Origin: Hyphomonadaceae bacterium
GTDB lineage: Bacteria > Pseudomonadota > Alphaproteobacteria > Caulobacterales > Aquidulcibacteraceae
Length of the DNA: 64,000 nt
Direction of reading: 5' to 3'
Assembly (NCBI GenBank): GCA_016791425.1
Contig: JAEUMQ010000013.1
Coordinates: 248,001-312,000, forward strand
Below are positions 17,935-26,015 of this stretch, piece by piece. Numbering within the stretch: position 1 is the stretch's first letter; each line of letters begins with the position of its first letter. The position numbers were made by a program, and so were the translations under genes. The notes beneath the pieces were generated by a model. The model saw only the letters and a list, made by a program, of their open reading frames with translations. It did no database searches and was not told the DNA's origin.

Positions 17935-18888
17935 ATGACCATTCATACAAAGCTCGACAGCCAACGCCGCGACATCGCGCTTGAGATCACCACGAAGATC
18001 CTCACCGAACTGGAGCGCGGCGTCATGCCCTGGCGCAAGCCGTGGGACGGCGCACGCACCGGCCTTGCACTTCCGCGCCGCGCCACCGGCGAAAATTATC
18101 GCGGCGTGAACATCATCATGTTGTGGAGCGCGGCTGTGGCGAGGGGCTATTCGTCTCCCTATTGGCTCACGCTCCGCCAAGCCAATCAGCTCGGCGCGCA
18201 TGTGCGCAAGGGCGAACGCGGCGAGCTTGTGGTCTATTATGGCCAGGCCAAGAAGACGCGCGACAACGGCGCCGGCGAAAGGGTTGAAGACAGCTTTCGT
18301 TTCCTCAAGTTCTTTACGGCGTTCAACGCCGAGCAAATCGAAGGCTTGCCGGAGCGCTATTTTCCGGCGCGTGTAGAAGCGGACATTTTGCCGATTGCGG
18401 CGCATGAAGCCTGGTTCGCCAAGCTCGACATCAAGCGCATCCTGACCCAGGACATCGCGTGCTACATTCCGTCGAAAGATGTCATCGGCATGCCGCCCTT
18501 AGCGGCGTTCGATTCCGCAGCCCATTATGCAGCGACATTGAACCATGAAGCGGTGCACGCCACCGGCGCCGCACATCGCGTCGACCGCGATATGTCCAAG
18601 CGCTTCAGCACCCACGCGCTAGCGGCGGAAGAATTGGTCGCCGAGATCGGCGCGTCAATTCTGGGCGCGCATTTGGGACTGCCGCCAGATCATCTCAGCG
18701 ATCACGCTTCCTATGTCGGCCACTGGATGAAGCTCCTAAAGGACGACAAGCGCGCTTTTCTGTCTGCGGCGGCGCAAGCTCAAACGGCCGTCGACTGGCT
18801 TCTGGACAAGGCCGGCGCCTGCACGAACCGAACCCTGAGCGCTTCCACAGATCAGCCGCCGCAAAGCTCGCCCACGCCGTCGCCATGA
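17935..18888 (+). CDS. ardC: Antirestriction protein ArdC
   Basis: A 317-residue ArdC-family protein that protects incoming single-stranded DNA from restriction. The N-terminal ssDNA-binding domain is at ~8-125 (ITTKILTELERGVMPWRKPW, NYRGVNIIMLW, WLTLRQANQLGAHVRKGERG in order). A C-terminal zincin-like metallopeptidase domain has HEAVH at ~204-208 followed by RFSTHALAAEELVAEIGASI. The ATG at 17935 follows TGGAG; a TTG-initiated extension is rejected. Its location beside ssb and parB fits a leading-region gene expressed on entry into a recipient. Confidence 0.93.
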   Translation: MTIHTKLDSQRRDIALEITTKILTELERGVMPWRKPWDGARTGLALPRRATGENYRGVNIIMLWSAAVARGYSSPYWLTLRQANQLGAHVRKGERGELVVYYGQAKKTRDNGAGERVEDSFRFLKFFTAFNAEQIEGLPERYFPARVEADILPIAAHEAWFAKLDIKRILTQDIACYIPSKDVIGMPPLAAFDSAAHYAATLNHEAVHATGAAHRVDRDMSKRFSTHALAAEELVAEIGASILGAHLGLPPDHLSDHASYVGHWMKLLKDDKRAFLSAAAQAQTAVDWLLDKAGACTNRTLSASTDQPPQSSPTPSP

Positions 18889-19091
18889 CCGCCCGGCCGG
18901 CGCGCCGCGCAAGGAGAAAATCGTCTCCCCGCCCCGCTCGCGCGGGCTATCGGTCCGCGCGTGCCGCGCGAACGCGGGCCCCACCATTTTCACCTTGCCC
19001 GTCCCGCCTCAATGGCCGGGCGCTTTAAGCGCCGTCGCGGGCGAGCCCCGCGGCCCCGGGATCAGCCGGGAACGCCATCGGAGTTCTTCTC
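18889..19091 (+). promoter_or_regulatory. Leader of ssb with several hairpins
   Basis: No coding sequence is seen. Inverted repeats include GGAGA/TCTCC (~18912), a nearly symmetric GGCGCTTTAAGCGCC (~19020) and CCCGG/CCGGG (~19054) shortly before a CGGAG Shine-Dalgarno. The region matches the pattern of structured leaders before ardC, parB and the HNH gene. Confidence 0.35.
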
Positions 19092-19433
19092 ATGACCAAC
19101 CGCGTCACCCTCATCGGCAAACTCGTCGACGCCCCCAAGATCCGCACCATCGAAGTGCGCAATGGCTCGATCGAAATCGTCTCGCTCTGGATCGAAGCGC
19201 CAAGTGGCGAACGCGCCGACCGCTTCACCGTCGAGATCAACTGCCCGAAAGCGGCAGCCTCCGCCAAAGCGATGCGCGCCGGCGTCATAGCCGATGTTTC
19301 CGGCCAGCTCCGTCACGACCGCTGGAAGGACAAGGCGTCCGGCAAGTGGACCGGCAAGGTCTTCATCGCCGTCGATCCGGGCGAAGGCCATGTCCGCTCC
19401 AAGGGCATGGCCGAAACCGCTGAGGCGGCGTGA
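19092..19433 (+). CDS. ssb: Single-stranded DNA-binding protein (OB-fold)
   Basis: A 113-residue single OB-fold protein beginning MTNRVTLIGKLVDAPKIRTI with the SSB-type strand pattern (IEIVSLWIEA, FTVEINCP, VSGQLRHDRWKDKASGKW). It lacks the acidic DDDIPF tail of housekeeping SSB and is shorter, as in plasmid and ICE SSB-like proteins. It likely coats transferred single strands in the recipient. Family membership is clear, partner interactions are not. Confidence 0.82.
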   Translation: MTNRVTLIGKLVDAPKIRTIEVRNGSIEIVSLWIEAPSGERADRFTVEINCPKAAASAKAMRAGVIADVSGQLRHDRWKDKASGKWTGKVFIAVDPGEGHVRSKGMAETAEAA

Positions 19434-19442
19434 GTCCAGATC

Positions 19443-19468
19443 GCTGGCGTCGCTTCGGCGGCGCCAGC
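19443..19468 (+). promoter_or_regulatory. Hairpin between ssb and the HNH gene
   Basis: GCTGGCG and CGCCAGC form a seven-base-pair stem around a TCGCTTCGG-type loop, followed by a pyrimidine-rich TTCTCCTTTTCTT tract and then GGGAG and the next ATG. It could be a weak intrinsic terminator for ssb or a leader structure for the HNH gene. Confidence 0.5.
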
Positions 19469-19493
19469 TTCTCCTTTTCTTCGGGAGCGCATC

Positions 19494-19799
19494 ATGGCTC
19501 GCCTCTATCTGACGGCGCGTGAATACGACGCGCTGCTCAAACGCCAACGCGGTACATGCTGTGTGCGTGGCTGCAAGGCGACCGAAGGTCTAATTGCCGA
19601 GCATTCAACGCCCAATGCAATCTATCCTGGCAAGCCGGATCAACTCATGTGCAGGTCCTGTCACAAGGTGAAGACGCTTCGGGACGTGAAAGCTATCGCC
19701 AAGATGAAGCGGCTCAATGGAACGACGCTGTCTCAGTATGAAAGGCGGAAGAAATATGGAGCCAAGCTGAGAGGAAGAGGATTTGAGAAGCGGCCGTGA
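19494..19799 (+). CDS. Small HNH-nuclease-like zinc protein
   Basis: A 101-residue protein with the metal-binding layout of a small HNH endonuclease: CCVRGC, then EHSTPNAIYPGKPDQLMC, and RSCHKVKT, which is typical of HNH proteins. A basic C-terminal tail follows. The EH dyad would be the catalytic start of the beta-beta-alpha fold, but the asparagine and last histidine are not obvious, so activity is uncertain. It is the last gene of the parB-ardC-ssb group. Confidence 0.6.
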   Translation: MARLYLTAREYDALLKRQRGTCCVRGCKATEGLIAEHSTPNAIYPGKPDQLMCRSCHKVKTLRDVKAIAKMKRLNGTTLSQYERRKKYGAKLRGRGFEKRP

Positions 19800-19935
19800 G
19801 TTGGGCGCCGCCCGCGCGTTGCGCGTGCCGGGCTCTCGTCGCTGCGCGACCGCGCCGCGCTGGTGGCACCTAGATGAGCGCGTCGCGGCCCTGCGGGCGT
19901 CGATCCCTGGCGCCTTGGCGTGCTAAACATAACAA

Positions 19936-20829
19936 ATGGACATCCTCAATGCTGAACGTGCGCTCGCCGCTAGCCCAAATCACCGCATCCTGAAGCGCAT
20001 TCCAGATGCCGCCGATTGGAACTTGACCGCGACGAGCGGCGACATTCGGCGCGCGTTGTTTGTCGACACAGAAACCACTGGCCTCAACCATGACACGGAC
20101 GAAGTCATCGAACTGGCTCTGCTCCCATTTGAGTACGAGCGCGACAGCGGCGTCATCGTGCGAGTTCTTGAGGATGAGGCCTATTCCGGGCTACGCCAGC
20201 CATCCATTCCGATTCCAGTCGAGAGCGCCAAAGTCCACGGCATCACAGATGCGGATGTCGCAGGCAAGACAGTTGACGCCAACCGCGTCGAGCGTCTCGT
20301 TTCTTCGGCACAGCTCATTATCGCTCACAATGCCGGCTTTGATCGACCGATGGTCGAGAAACACTGGCAAATCTTCGAGCGCATGAACTGGGCTTGCTCA
20401 CTCAACGATATCGAGTGGCGCGACGAGGGACTGAGCAGCGGCAAGCTCGACTACATTTTGATGCGCATGGGCTGGTTCTACGACGCCCATCGCGCACTTG
20501 GCGATGCTCTAGCCGGGGCGTTCCTGCTCCACAGCGCCCTCCCGATCTCCAAACGCGTCACTATGCAAGCCCTACTTCAATGCGCCCGGCGTCCCTTGAA
20601 GGCTCTGCGCGCAGAAAACACTGCTTACGAGGCTCGCGCCGCCCTCAAGCAGCGGGGTTATCGTTGGGACCCTGGCGACATCGGACGTCAGAAGGCCTGG
20701 TGGATTCTGACCGACGACGCCGCTGGCGAAATCGCGTGGCTCAATAGTGAAATATACAGCGCGCCAGTCGAAGTACCGGTCATCAACATGCCCGCGACGC
20801 GCCGCTACTCGTCACGGCTGTGGACATAA
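19936..20829 (+). CDS. DEDDh 3'-5' exonuclease (DnaQ-like)
   Basis: A 297-residue exonuclease-fold protein. Residues ~38-195 carry all DEDDh motifs: FVDTETTGLN with the D and E of motif I, HNAGFDRP with the motif II aspartate, and HRALGDALAG with the motif III histidine and aspartate. The C-terminal ~90 residues hold an RGYRWD...KAWW element seen in related plasmid-borne exonucleases. It would degrade DNA or RNA 3' ends with two metal ions. It is convergent with the HerA gene (25 bp apart); whether it works with SIR2-HerA is unknown. Confidence 0.85.
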   Translation: MDILNAERALAASPNHRILKRIPDAADWNLTATSGDIRRALFVDTETTGLNHDTDEVIELALLPFEYERDSGVIVRVLEDEAYSGLRQPSIPIPVESAKVHGITDADVAGKTVDANRVERLVSSAQLIIAHNAGFDRPMVEKHWQIFERMNWACSLNDIEWRDEGLSSGKLDYILMRMGWFYDAHRALGDALAGAFLLHSALPISKRVTMQALLQCARRPLKALRAENTAYEARAALKQRGYRWDPGDIGRQKAWWILTDDAAGEIAWLNSEIYSAPVEVPVINMPATRRYSSRLWT

Positions 20830-20853
20830 ATGTCGCTAGCTGGCGCCAAGCTT

Positions 20854-22704
20854 TCATTGACGCGTCTCAACGAGATCATCAAACCTAACCGTTTCGCTCC
20901 GCGGACGCGCCTCGTCGGACAAAGGCCGCACGCGCAGCTTCAACGGCATTTGACCGGCGACCCCGCTAAATATGCACGTTCCTGTCGGCAATGTTGGGAT
21001 CGAGCGCTCTGTTACCTCGTCGATATAGGAGACAGCGCTTGAGATGGTTTCCAGGTCGCGCCGATTTACGAGACGATGGATAAAGTAATTGTGGGCCTGT
21101 GACGTGATGGTCGGTGAAATGTCATTCGGCCGCTGGCTAGAAATCGTCAGGAATACGCCGAACTTTCTGCCTTCCTTGATGATTTCCTCGAACGTCTCCA
21201 ATCGATAGTCCTTCCAGCCTTCATCCTCTCTCGCTGACGCCGTCGACAGGATGTTGTGGGCCTCATCGACGATTATGATCATCGCCTTGTCGTCACGGTG
21301 CTGCTTGTGATCGTCATAGAGACGCTTCGCCAACAAGAGTGGGACCGCCTTCTTCATTTCAATATTGACGCCGTCGAGACTGACAACGACCACGTTGGAC
21401 GCCCAAAACTCGGCTGCGTCGCTTGTGTCGAATATCCTGGCAATATCCTTCCGCTTGCCTTCCAGGCGGTGAACAACTGGCGCGATATGTTCGTTCTGGG
21501 CGCCATTTGTAATGATGTCACGAACGAGCTGAAGATAAACAAAGTCGATAAGGCGCGCGATCGTGTCATCCGCGAATGTGTAGGCGTCGACGCGCTTATA
21601 GAGTTGCGTATCCTGCCTCAGAACCTCGTTGGTCTGAAGATTGCTCGCCGTGCTTGGCCGCATGTACCAGTAGGAAAGGCTGTTGTGCCAATCGATGTCC
21701 GAACGCACATCGACTTCCTGCCCCGCCTCATCTACCTTGGGCAGGATGGCGCGTAGATAAGTAAGCACATTGTCCGCGCGCTCCTTGTCGGTCATCGCCA
21801 GCGCGAACATGACCTGCTTCCGAAGCATGTTTTTGAAATGCTCAAGCGAGTCCGTTTTTCCCGGCGCAAATATCTGCCGGTAGTAGTCGATGGCCCTCTT
21901 GAGAAACGGCTTCTGGGTCTTCTCAGTTGCATCGACCAGAATCGAGAGCATCTCGATATCGAGCAAGGCGTCGTTCGGCAGCGGCAGCCTGTCCTTCTGC
22001 TTCCGTGTCGACAGCTCGTAGACCGTCTTATGTTGCGTGATGCAATTCGGCCGAACGTATTCCCCGTTGAAGTCGATCAATACGATCCGCACGTTCTCGC
22101 GAAAAGACTTGGCGTTCCGCGTCGTCATTACCTCCACGAACTCGGCGTACATGCGCGCGAGCGTGTTGGATTTGCCGCTCCCCGTGTTACCAAAAATCGC
22201 CACATGACTGTTGAACAGCCCATCGACCGGAAAGGCGATCTCGAATCCTTCATTGTCGGTGACGGCGAAACTGACAGACGTCCGCCCGGCGCCAACAAGG
22301 TCATGGATAGCCTCCACCGTCTCCTTGGTGACAAGATAGACTTCGTTCCCAATGAGCGGGAGCTCACGAAGACCACCCTCGAACTTGCCAGTGCGCCCGA
22401 TAAACCCGGAAAGGCTCACATAGAGAAATCGACGGTTCTTGTCCGTCGGCTCGACGCCGCCAGAGGAGTCGCGCCCGATGAACTCGTCCAGCTTCTCACC
22501 AGTGACACGGCCGATGAGGCGATAGAAGCCTTTACGTATCTCGACATAGCTATCGACCGAGACGTTGCGGAGAACGTCGCCATCGAACAAGAGATCGGAT
22601 GAGTTTTTATGCCGGTCGACGCGAATGGTGACGCGTTGTCCCGAGACCTCCACCACCTCGCCGACGCGGAGGACAACGTCCCTTGCGAGCTTGTCAGCGG
22701 CCAT
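20854..22704 (-). CDS. HerA-like ATPase/helicase of a SIR2-HerA defence pair
   Basis: A 616-residue HerA/FtsK-superfamily translocase. An N-terminal HAS-barrel-like domain (~8-75) precedes Walker A GNTGSGKSN (~172-180), the DFNGEY block, Walker B MIIIVDEAHN and the SSQRPNDIS sensor motif, ending with the LFxGVAGQMPLKLRV-like HerA C-terminus. The ATG at 22704 overlaps the SIR2 stop by 11 bases, so the two are co-translated. In characterised SIR2-HerA systems the HerA hexamer assembles with SIR2 and the complex depletes NAD on infection. That role is inferred here from the pairing. Confidence 0.9.
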   Translation of the reverse strand: MAADKLARDVVLRVGEVVEVSGQRVTIRVDRHKNSSDLLFDGDVLRNVSVDSYVEIRKGFYRLIGRVTGEKLDEFIGRDSSGGVEPTDKNRRFLYVSLSGFIGRTGKFEGGLRELPLIGNEVYLVTKETVEAIHDLVGAGRTSVSFAVTDNEGFEIAFPVDGLFNSHVAIFGNTGSGKSNTLARMYAEFVEVMTTRNAKSFRENVRIVLIDFNGEYVRPNCITQHKTVYELSTRKQKDRLPLPNDALLDIEMLSILVDATEKTQKPFLKRAIDYYRQIFAPGKTDSLEHFKNMLRKQVMFALAMTDKERADNVLTYLRAILPKVDEAGQEVDVRSDIDWHNSLSYWYMRPSTASNLQTNEVLRQDTQLYKRVDAYTFADDTIARLIDFVYLQLVRDIITNGAQNEHIAPVVHRLEGKRKDIARIFDTSDAAEFWASNVVVVSLDGVNIEMKKAVPLLLAKRLYDDHKQHRDDKAMIIIVDEAHNILSTASAREDEGWKDYRLETFEEIIKEGRKFGVFLTISSQRPNDISPTITSQAHNYFIHRLVNRRDLETISSAVSYIDEVTERSIPTLPTGTCIFSGVAGQMPLKLRVRPLSDEARPRSETVRFDDLVETRQ

Positions 22705-23749
22705 TCGCCGAACCCAGCGAAGGTGCAAGTCCGAGCCATTGGCTGCTCAGTGTCTCGAATGTCAGCTCGCCCTTCTTCTTGGGCGTGAGGATGGAGACGT
22801 TGTGATAGCTCGCGAACATCGCGCGGAGCGCCGGCAAGTCTGCCGGGTCATAGCACCATACGACAAGCAGCAGCGTCGGATTCCTGAGCGCTCGCGTCGT
22901 GATTTCTAGGATATGTTCATCGCGGAAGGAAAACCCGAACGCAACCAGCAACACGCTCTCACGCTCAAGCGTATTCGCATAGATCCGCAAGAGGTCGTAA
23001 TGCGTTCTGTCCAAGATGGTATGCTTGAACTTGTCCTGGGTCGGCAGGACGATCGCGATCTCGTTGAGCAACGCGTCGATCGCTGCACCGTCTGCCGGAT
23101 TAACGCCTTCGAAACTCTCGAACGTCGTGACCTGATGGACGACTTTATCTTCGCTCCTCGCCCAGGACATCGAGCCGTGGAGCTTCACCAGATTGATACT
23201 GGGCATCTCGGCCGTGTAGTCGTAGCGATTGCCAGCCCGATGGACGGCGTCGAAGAGGTTCTCAGGTCGGAAAAGATAACGCCCCAGCACGCTGCCCGTG
23301 CGCGCGAAACCATCATTGAGAATGATCGAAGGACAATCCTCAGCAGCACGTTCAACGAATAGATCATAATTCGTTGTGAATACGGTCGCCTGACGTGGAA
23401 ACAATCTCGTCTTGCGTTCGGCCAGCACGGCGTCGACAGCGCCTATGAAAGCGCAATAGCTTTTGAGTGTTGCCGCTACATCCGCCGAGGGCGAACCGGA
23501 CAAGAGCTGCTTCATCGGTTGGTGGAATTGACGCAGGAAACTGAAGGTCTTGGCGCGCGCTGCTTGCAGCTTTTCCTGTTCAATCAGTTCCTTGATTTCC
23601 GCCTCAACGGAACCGGCGACTTGGATCGCCGGATAAGACGCGCCGGCGCCAATCAAGAAGTTCAGATGAGAGGATTGAACCGCCCGGGCGAGCTTGTCCT
23701 GAAATTCGTTCCGGACGTTGTCGTCTGACAGATCGATCTCGCGAGCCAT
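22694..23749 (-). CDS. SIR2-domain NADase effector
   Basis: A 351-residue SIR2-like protein. It has FLIGAGASYP at ~31-40 (the NAD-binding GAGAS loop), TTNYD at 125-129 and KLHGSMSW at ~189-196 with the catalytic-type histidine, the three hallmark motifs of defence SIR2 domains. The zinc-binding cysteine cluster of deacetylases is absent, which favours NAD hydrolysis. It is followed directly by herA. The ~150-bp region upstream is shared with the restriction operon reading the other way. Confidence 0.9.
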   Translation of the reverse strand: MAREIDLSDDNVRNEFQDKLARAVQSSHLNFLIGAGASYPAIQVAGSVEAEIKELIEQEKLQAARAKTFSFLRQFHQPMKQLLSGSPSADVAATLKSYCAFIGAVDAVLAERKTRLFPRQATVFTTNYDLFVERAAEDCPSIILNDGFARTGSVLGRYLFRPENLFDAVHRAGNRYDYTAEMPSINLVKLHGSMSWARSEDKVVHQVTTFESFEGVNPADGAAIDALLNEIAIVLPTQDKFKHTILDRTHYDLLRIYANTLERESVLLVAFGFSFRDEHILEITTRALRNPTLLLVVWCYDPADLPALRAMFASYHNVSILTPKKKGELTFETLSSQWLGLAPSLGSANGR

Positions 23750-23847
23750 CGCCCACTGGTCCTAACCCAGAGCCGCCGTAGACAACCTGAAGGCGGCACG
23801 AACCCGCTCTGATTCGCCTATAAAGAGTAATGTCACGCCCACACAAT

Positions 23848-23874
23848 TGCAATACGAGCCTCTCTCATATTGCA
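23848..23874. promoter_or_regulatory. Palindromic operator-like site between SIR2-herA and the restriction operon
   Basis: Arms TGCAATACGAG and CTCATATTGCA are reverse complements except for one position and flank CCTCT. A six-T run follows on the plus strand. It lies 99 bp from the SIR2 start and about 30 bp before the half-hsdS start, so it could be an operator for the divergent promoters. A weak terminator is the alternative reading. Confidence 0.5.
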
Positions 23875-23904
23875 TTTTTTGGAGTCGACCGTAAGTTTGG
23901 CTCC

Positions 23905-24456
23905 ATGCAGGCTAGACTCGCCGATATCGCCGAATTGACAATGGGGTCCGCGCCGAGCTCTCGGACGGGCGGCGACGCGCGCTTCGTTCAGATCAAGGAC
24001 CTGAGACCCGGGCGCCGGTCGCTGGTGGCCGGCCCCGCTCCGGCCGTGGACCGGGCAAGCCCGATCCAGCGGGGAGATGTCTTGCTTGCGGCGCGAGGCG
24101 ATCCGGCGCCCGTGGCGGTGGCGGACGAGGACATCTGGGGCGCCTTCCCCACCGCTGACATCTACCTCATTCGGGCAAGGCCTCAGATGGCGGACGCGGG
24201 CTACGTGCTAGCCTTTCTTCGGTCGCCGAAGGCGCAATCGGCGCTTCGCGAGCCAACGGGCGGCACGTTGTTGCCGCGCATATCCAAGAAGGCGCTGGAC
24301 GAGCTTGAAATCGAGCTGCCGCCGCTTGAGCGCCAGCGCCAGATCGGCGCGCTCGCCCTCCTGCTCGATCGCCGCGCCGCGCTTCTGGAACGTCGCCTCG
24401 AAGCCGAGCGGCGCTGGCGTGACCAACTCCTGAATCAGCTCATACAAGCGTCCTGA
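23905..24456 (+). CDS. Half-size type I specificity subunit (HsdS-like)
   Basis: A 183-residue protein resembling one half of HsdS. A single target-recognition domain (LADIAELTMGSAPSS, FVQIKDLRPGR, IQRGDVLLAARGDPAP) is followed by a conserved helical spacer with LDELEIELPPLERQRQIGAL and a long coiled-coil helix to the end. The start at 23905 is chosen by domain homology; an in-frame ATG at 23830 would add 25 residues but overlaps the palindrome. It stops 8 bp before hsdM. It may dimerise to form an alternative specificity subunit or be a remnant of one. Confidence 0.75.
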   Translation: MQARLADIAELTMGSAPSSRTGGDARFVQIKDLRPGRRSLVAGPAPAVDRASPIQRGDVLLAARGDPAPVAVADEDIWGAFPTADIYLIRARPQMADAGYVLAFLRSPKAQSALREPTGGTLLPRISKKALDELEIELPPLERQRQIGALALLLDRRAALLERRLEAERRWRDQLLNQLIQAS

Positions 24457-24464
24457 GGACCGAC

Positions 24465-26015
24465 ATGAAGATCGCCACACCGGAAGACATCAACGCCGCC
24501 GTTTGGAAGGCCTGTGACACGTTCCGCGGCACGGTCGATGCGACGATGTATAAGGACTACGTCCTCGCGGCGCTCTTCCTCAAATACATCAGCGACGTTT
24601 GGAACGCCCACGCGGAGCAATATCGCGTCGAATTCAAAGGCGATCTTGAACGCATCCGGCGCCGTCTCGATCGCGAGCGTTTCAAGCTTCCCGAGGTCGT
24701 GCTTACCGACAAGGACGGAAAGGAAATCGACCGCTTCCTTGGCTCGTTCGATCAGCTATTCGAACGGCGCACGCGCGACAATATTGGCGAGCTGATCAAC
24801 ATCGTGCTCGAACAGGTCGAACAGGCCAACGAGCCGAAACTCAATGGCGTATTCCGCAACATCGACTTTAATTCCGAAGCCAATCTCGGACAGACGAAAG
24901 ACCGCAACCGCCGCCTCAAGAACCTGCTCCAGGATTTCGCGGAGATCGACCTTCGCAATGTCGGCGAGGACATTATCGGCGAAGCATACATCTATCTGAT
25001 TGAGCAGTTCGCCAGCGACGCAGGCAAAAAGGCCGGCGAATTCTTCACGCCGCGCAAAGTCTCGGAGCTGTTGGCGAAGCTGGCTGGGCCGAAGGCAGGC
25101 GATCGCATCTGCGATCCGGCATGCGGGTCAGGCTCCCTGCTGCTGCGCGCCGGCGAAGAAGTGCATGGCAAGGACTATCGCCTCTATGGCCAGGAAGCGA
25201 ACGGCCAGACCCGCGCGCTCGCGCGCATGAACATGTTCCTGCACGGCCAGGACAGCGCGCGCATCGAATGGTGCGATACGCTCACCAACCCGACGCTGCT
25301 CGAAGGCGATCATCTGATGCGCTTCGACATCGTCGTCGCCAATCCGCCGTTCAGTCTCGACAAATGGGGCGCGGAGGAAGCAGCGAGCGACCGTCACCGG
25401 CGCTTCGTGCGCGGCATCCCGCCCAAGAGCCGGGGCGATTACGCTTTCATCCTGCACATGATCTCGATTGCACGGCCAGGAACGGGGCGTGTTGCGGTCG
25501 TGGCCCCGCACGGCGTGCTGTTCCGCGGCGGCTCGGAAGGGCAAATCCGCGAGAGCCTGGTGCGCGACAATGTGCTGGACGCCGTTGTCGGTCTACCCGC
25601 ACAGCTCTTCCCATCTACCGGCATCCCTGTGTGCATCATGGTGTTCGATCGGTCTCGCGAGAGCGGTGGCGCACGCGCGCATGAGCGCGACGTGCTGTTC
25701 ATCGATGCGAGCCGCGAATTCGAAGCCGGCAAGAAGCAGAACCGTCTGCGCGAAGAAGACATCGCCCACGTCATGCGCATCTATGCAGGCCGCATCGAGG
25801 AGGAGCGCTACAGCCACAAGGCGACGCTGGAGGAGATCGAATCCAACGGCTTCAATCTCAACATCCCGCGTTATGTCGATACATTCGAGCCAGAGCCGGA
25901 GATCGATATCCAGGCCGTGCAGCGCGAGATTGAGGATCTAGACCGCCAGCTCGCGGAGAGCCGCGTGCAGATGAACAAGTACCTCAAGGAGCTTGGCGTC
26001 GATGTCCGCGACTGA
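24465..26015 (+). CDS. hsdM: Type I restriction-modification DNA methyltransferase subunit HsdM
   Basis: A 516-residue N6-adenine methyltransferase. An N-terminal HsdM helical domain (~8-150) is followed by the SAM-binding motif ICDPACGSGSLLL (~216-228) and the catalytic VANPPF (~291-296), with a C-terminal helical tail for HsdS contact. With HsdS it methylates host DNA, and with HsdR it forms the restriction complex. It overlaps the following hsdS by 14 bases. Confidence 0.97.
   Translation: MKIATPEDINAAVWKACDTFRGTVDATMYKDYVLAALFLKYISDVWNAHAEQYRVEFKGDLERIRRRLDRERFKLPEVVLTDKDGKEIDRFLGSFDQLFERRTRDNIGELINIVLEQVEQANEPKLNGVFRNIDFNSEANLGQTKDRNRRLKNLLQDFAEIDLRNVGEDIIGEAYIYLIEQFASDAGKKAGEFFTPRKVSELLAKLAGPKAGDRICDPACGSGSLLLRAGEEVHGKDYRLYGQEANGQTRALARMNMFLHGQDSARIEWCDTLTNPTLLEGDHLMRFDIVVANPPFSLDKWGAEEAASDRHRRFVRGIPPKSRGDYAFILHMISIARPGTGRVAVVAPHGVLFRGGSEGQIRESLVRDNVLDAVVGLPAQLFPSTGIPVCIMVFDRSRESGGARAHERDVLFIDASREFEAGKKQNRLREEDIAHVMRIYAGRIEEERYSHKATLEEIESNGFNLNIPRYVDTFEPEPEIDIQAVQREIEDLDRQLAESRVQMNKYLKELGVDVRD

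Noticed and set aside
24208..25544. CRISPR-like or tandem repeats within the defence island
   Set aside because: No regularly spaced repeats are visible; the defence content is protein-coding.
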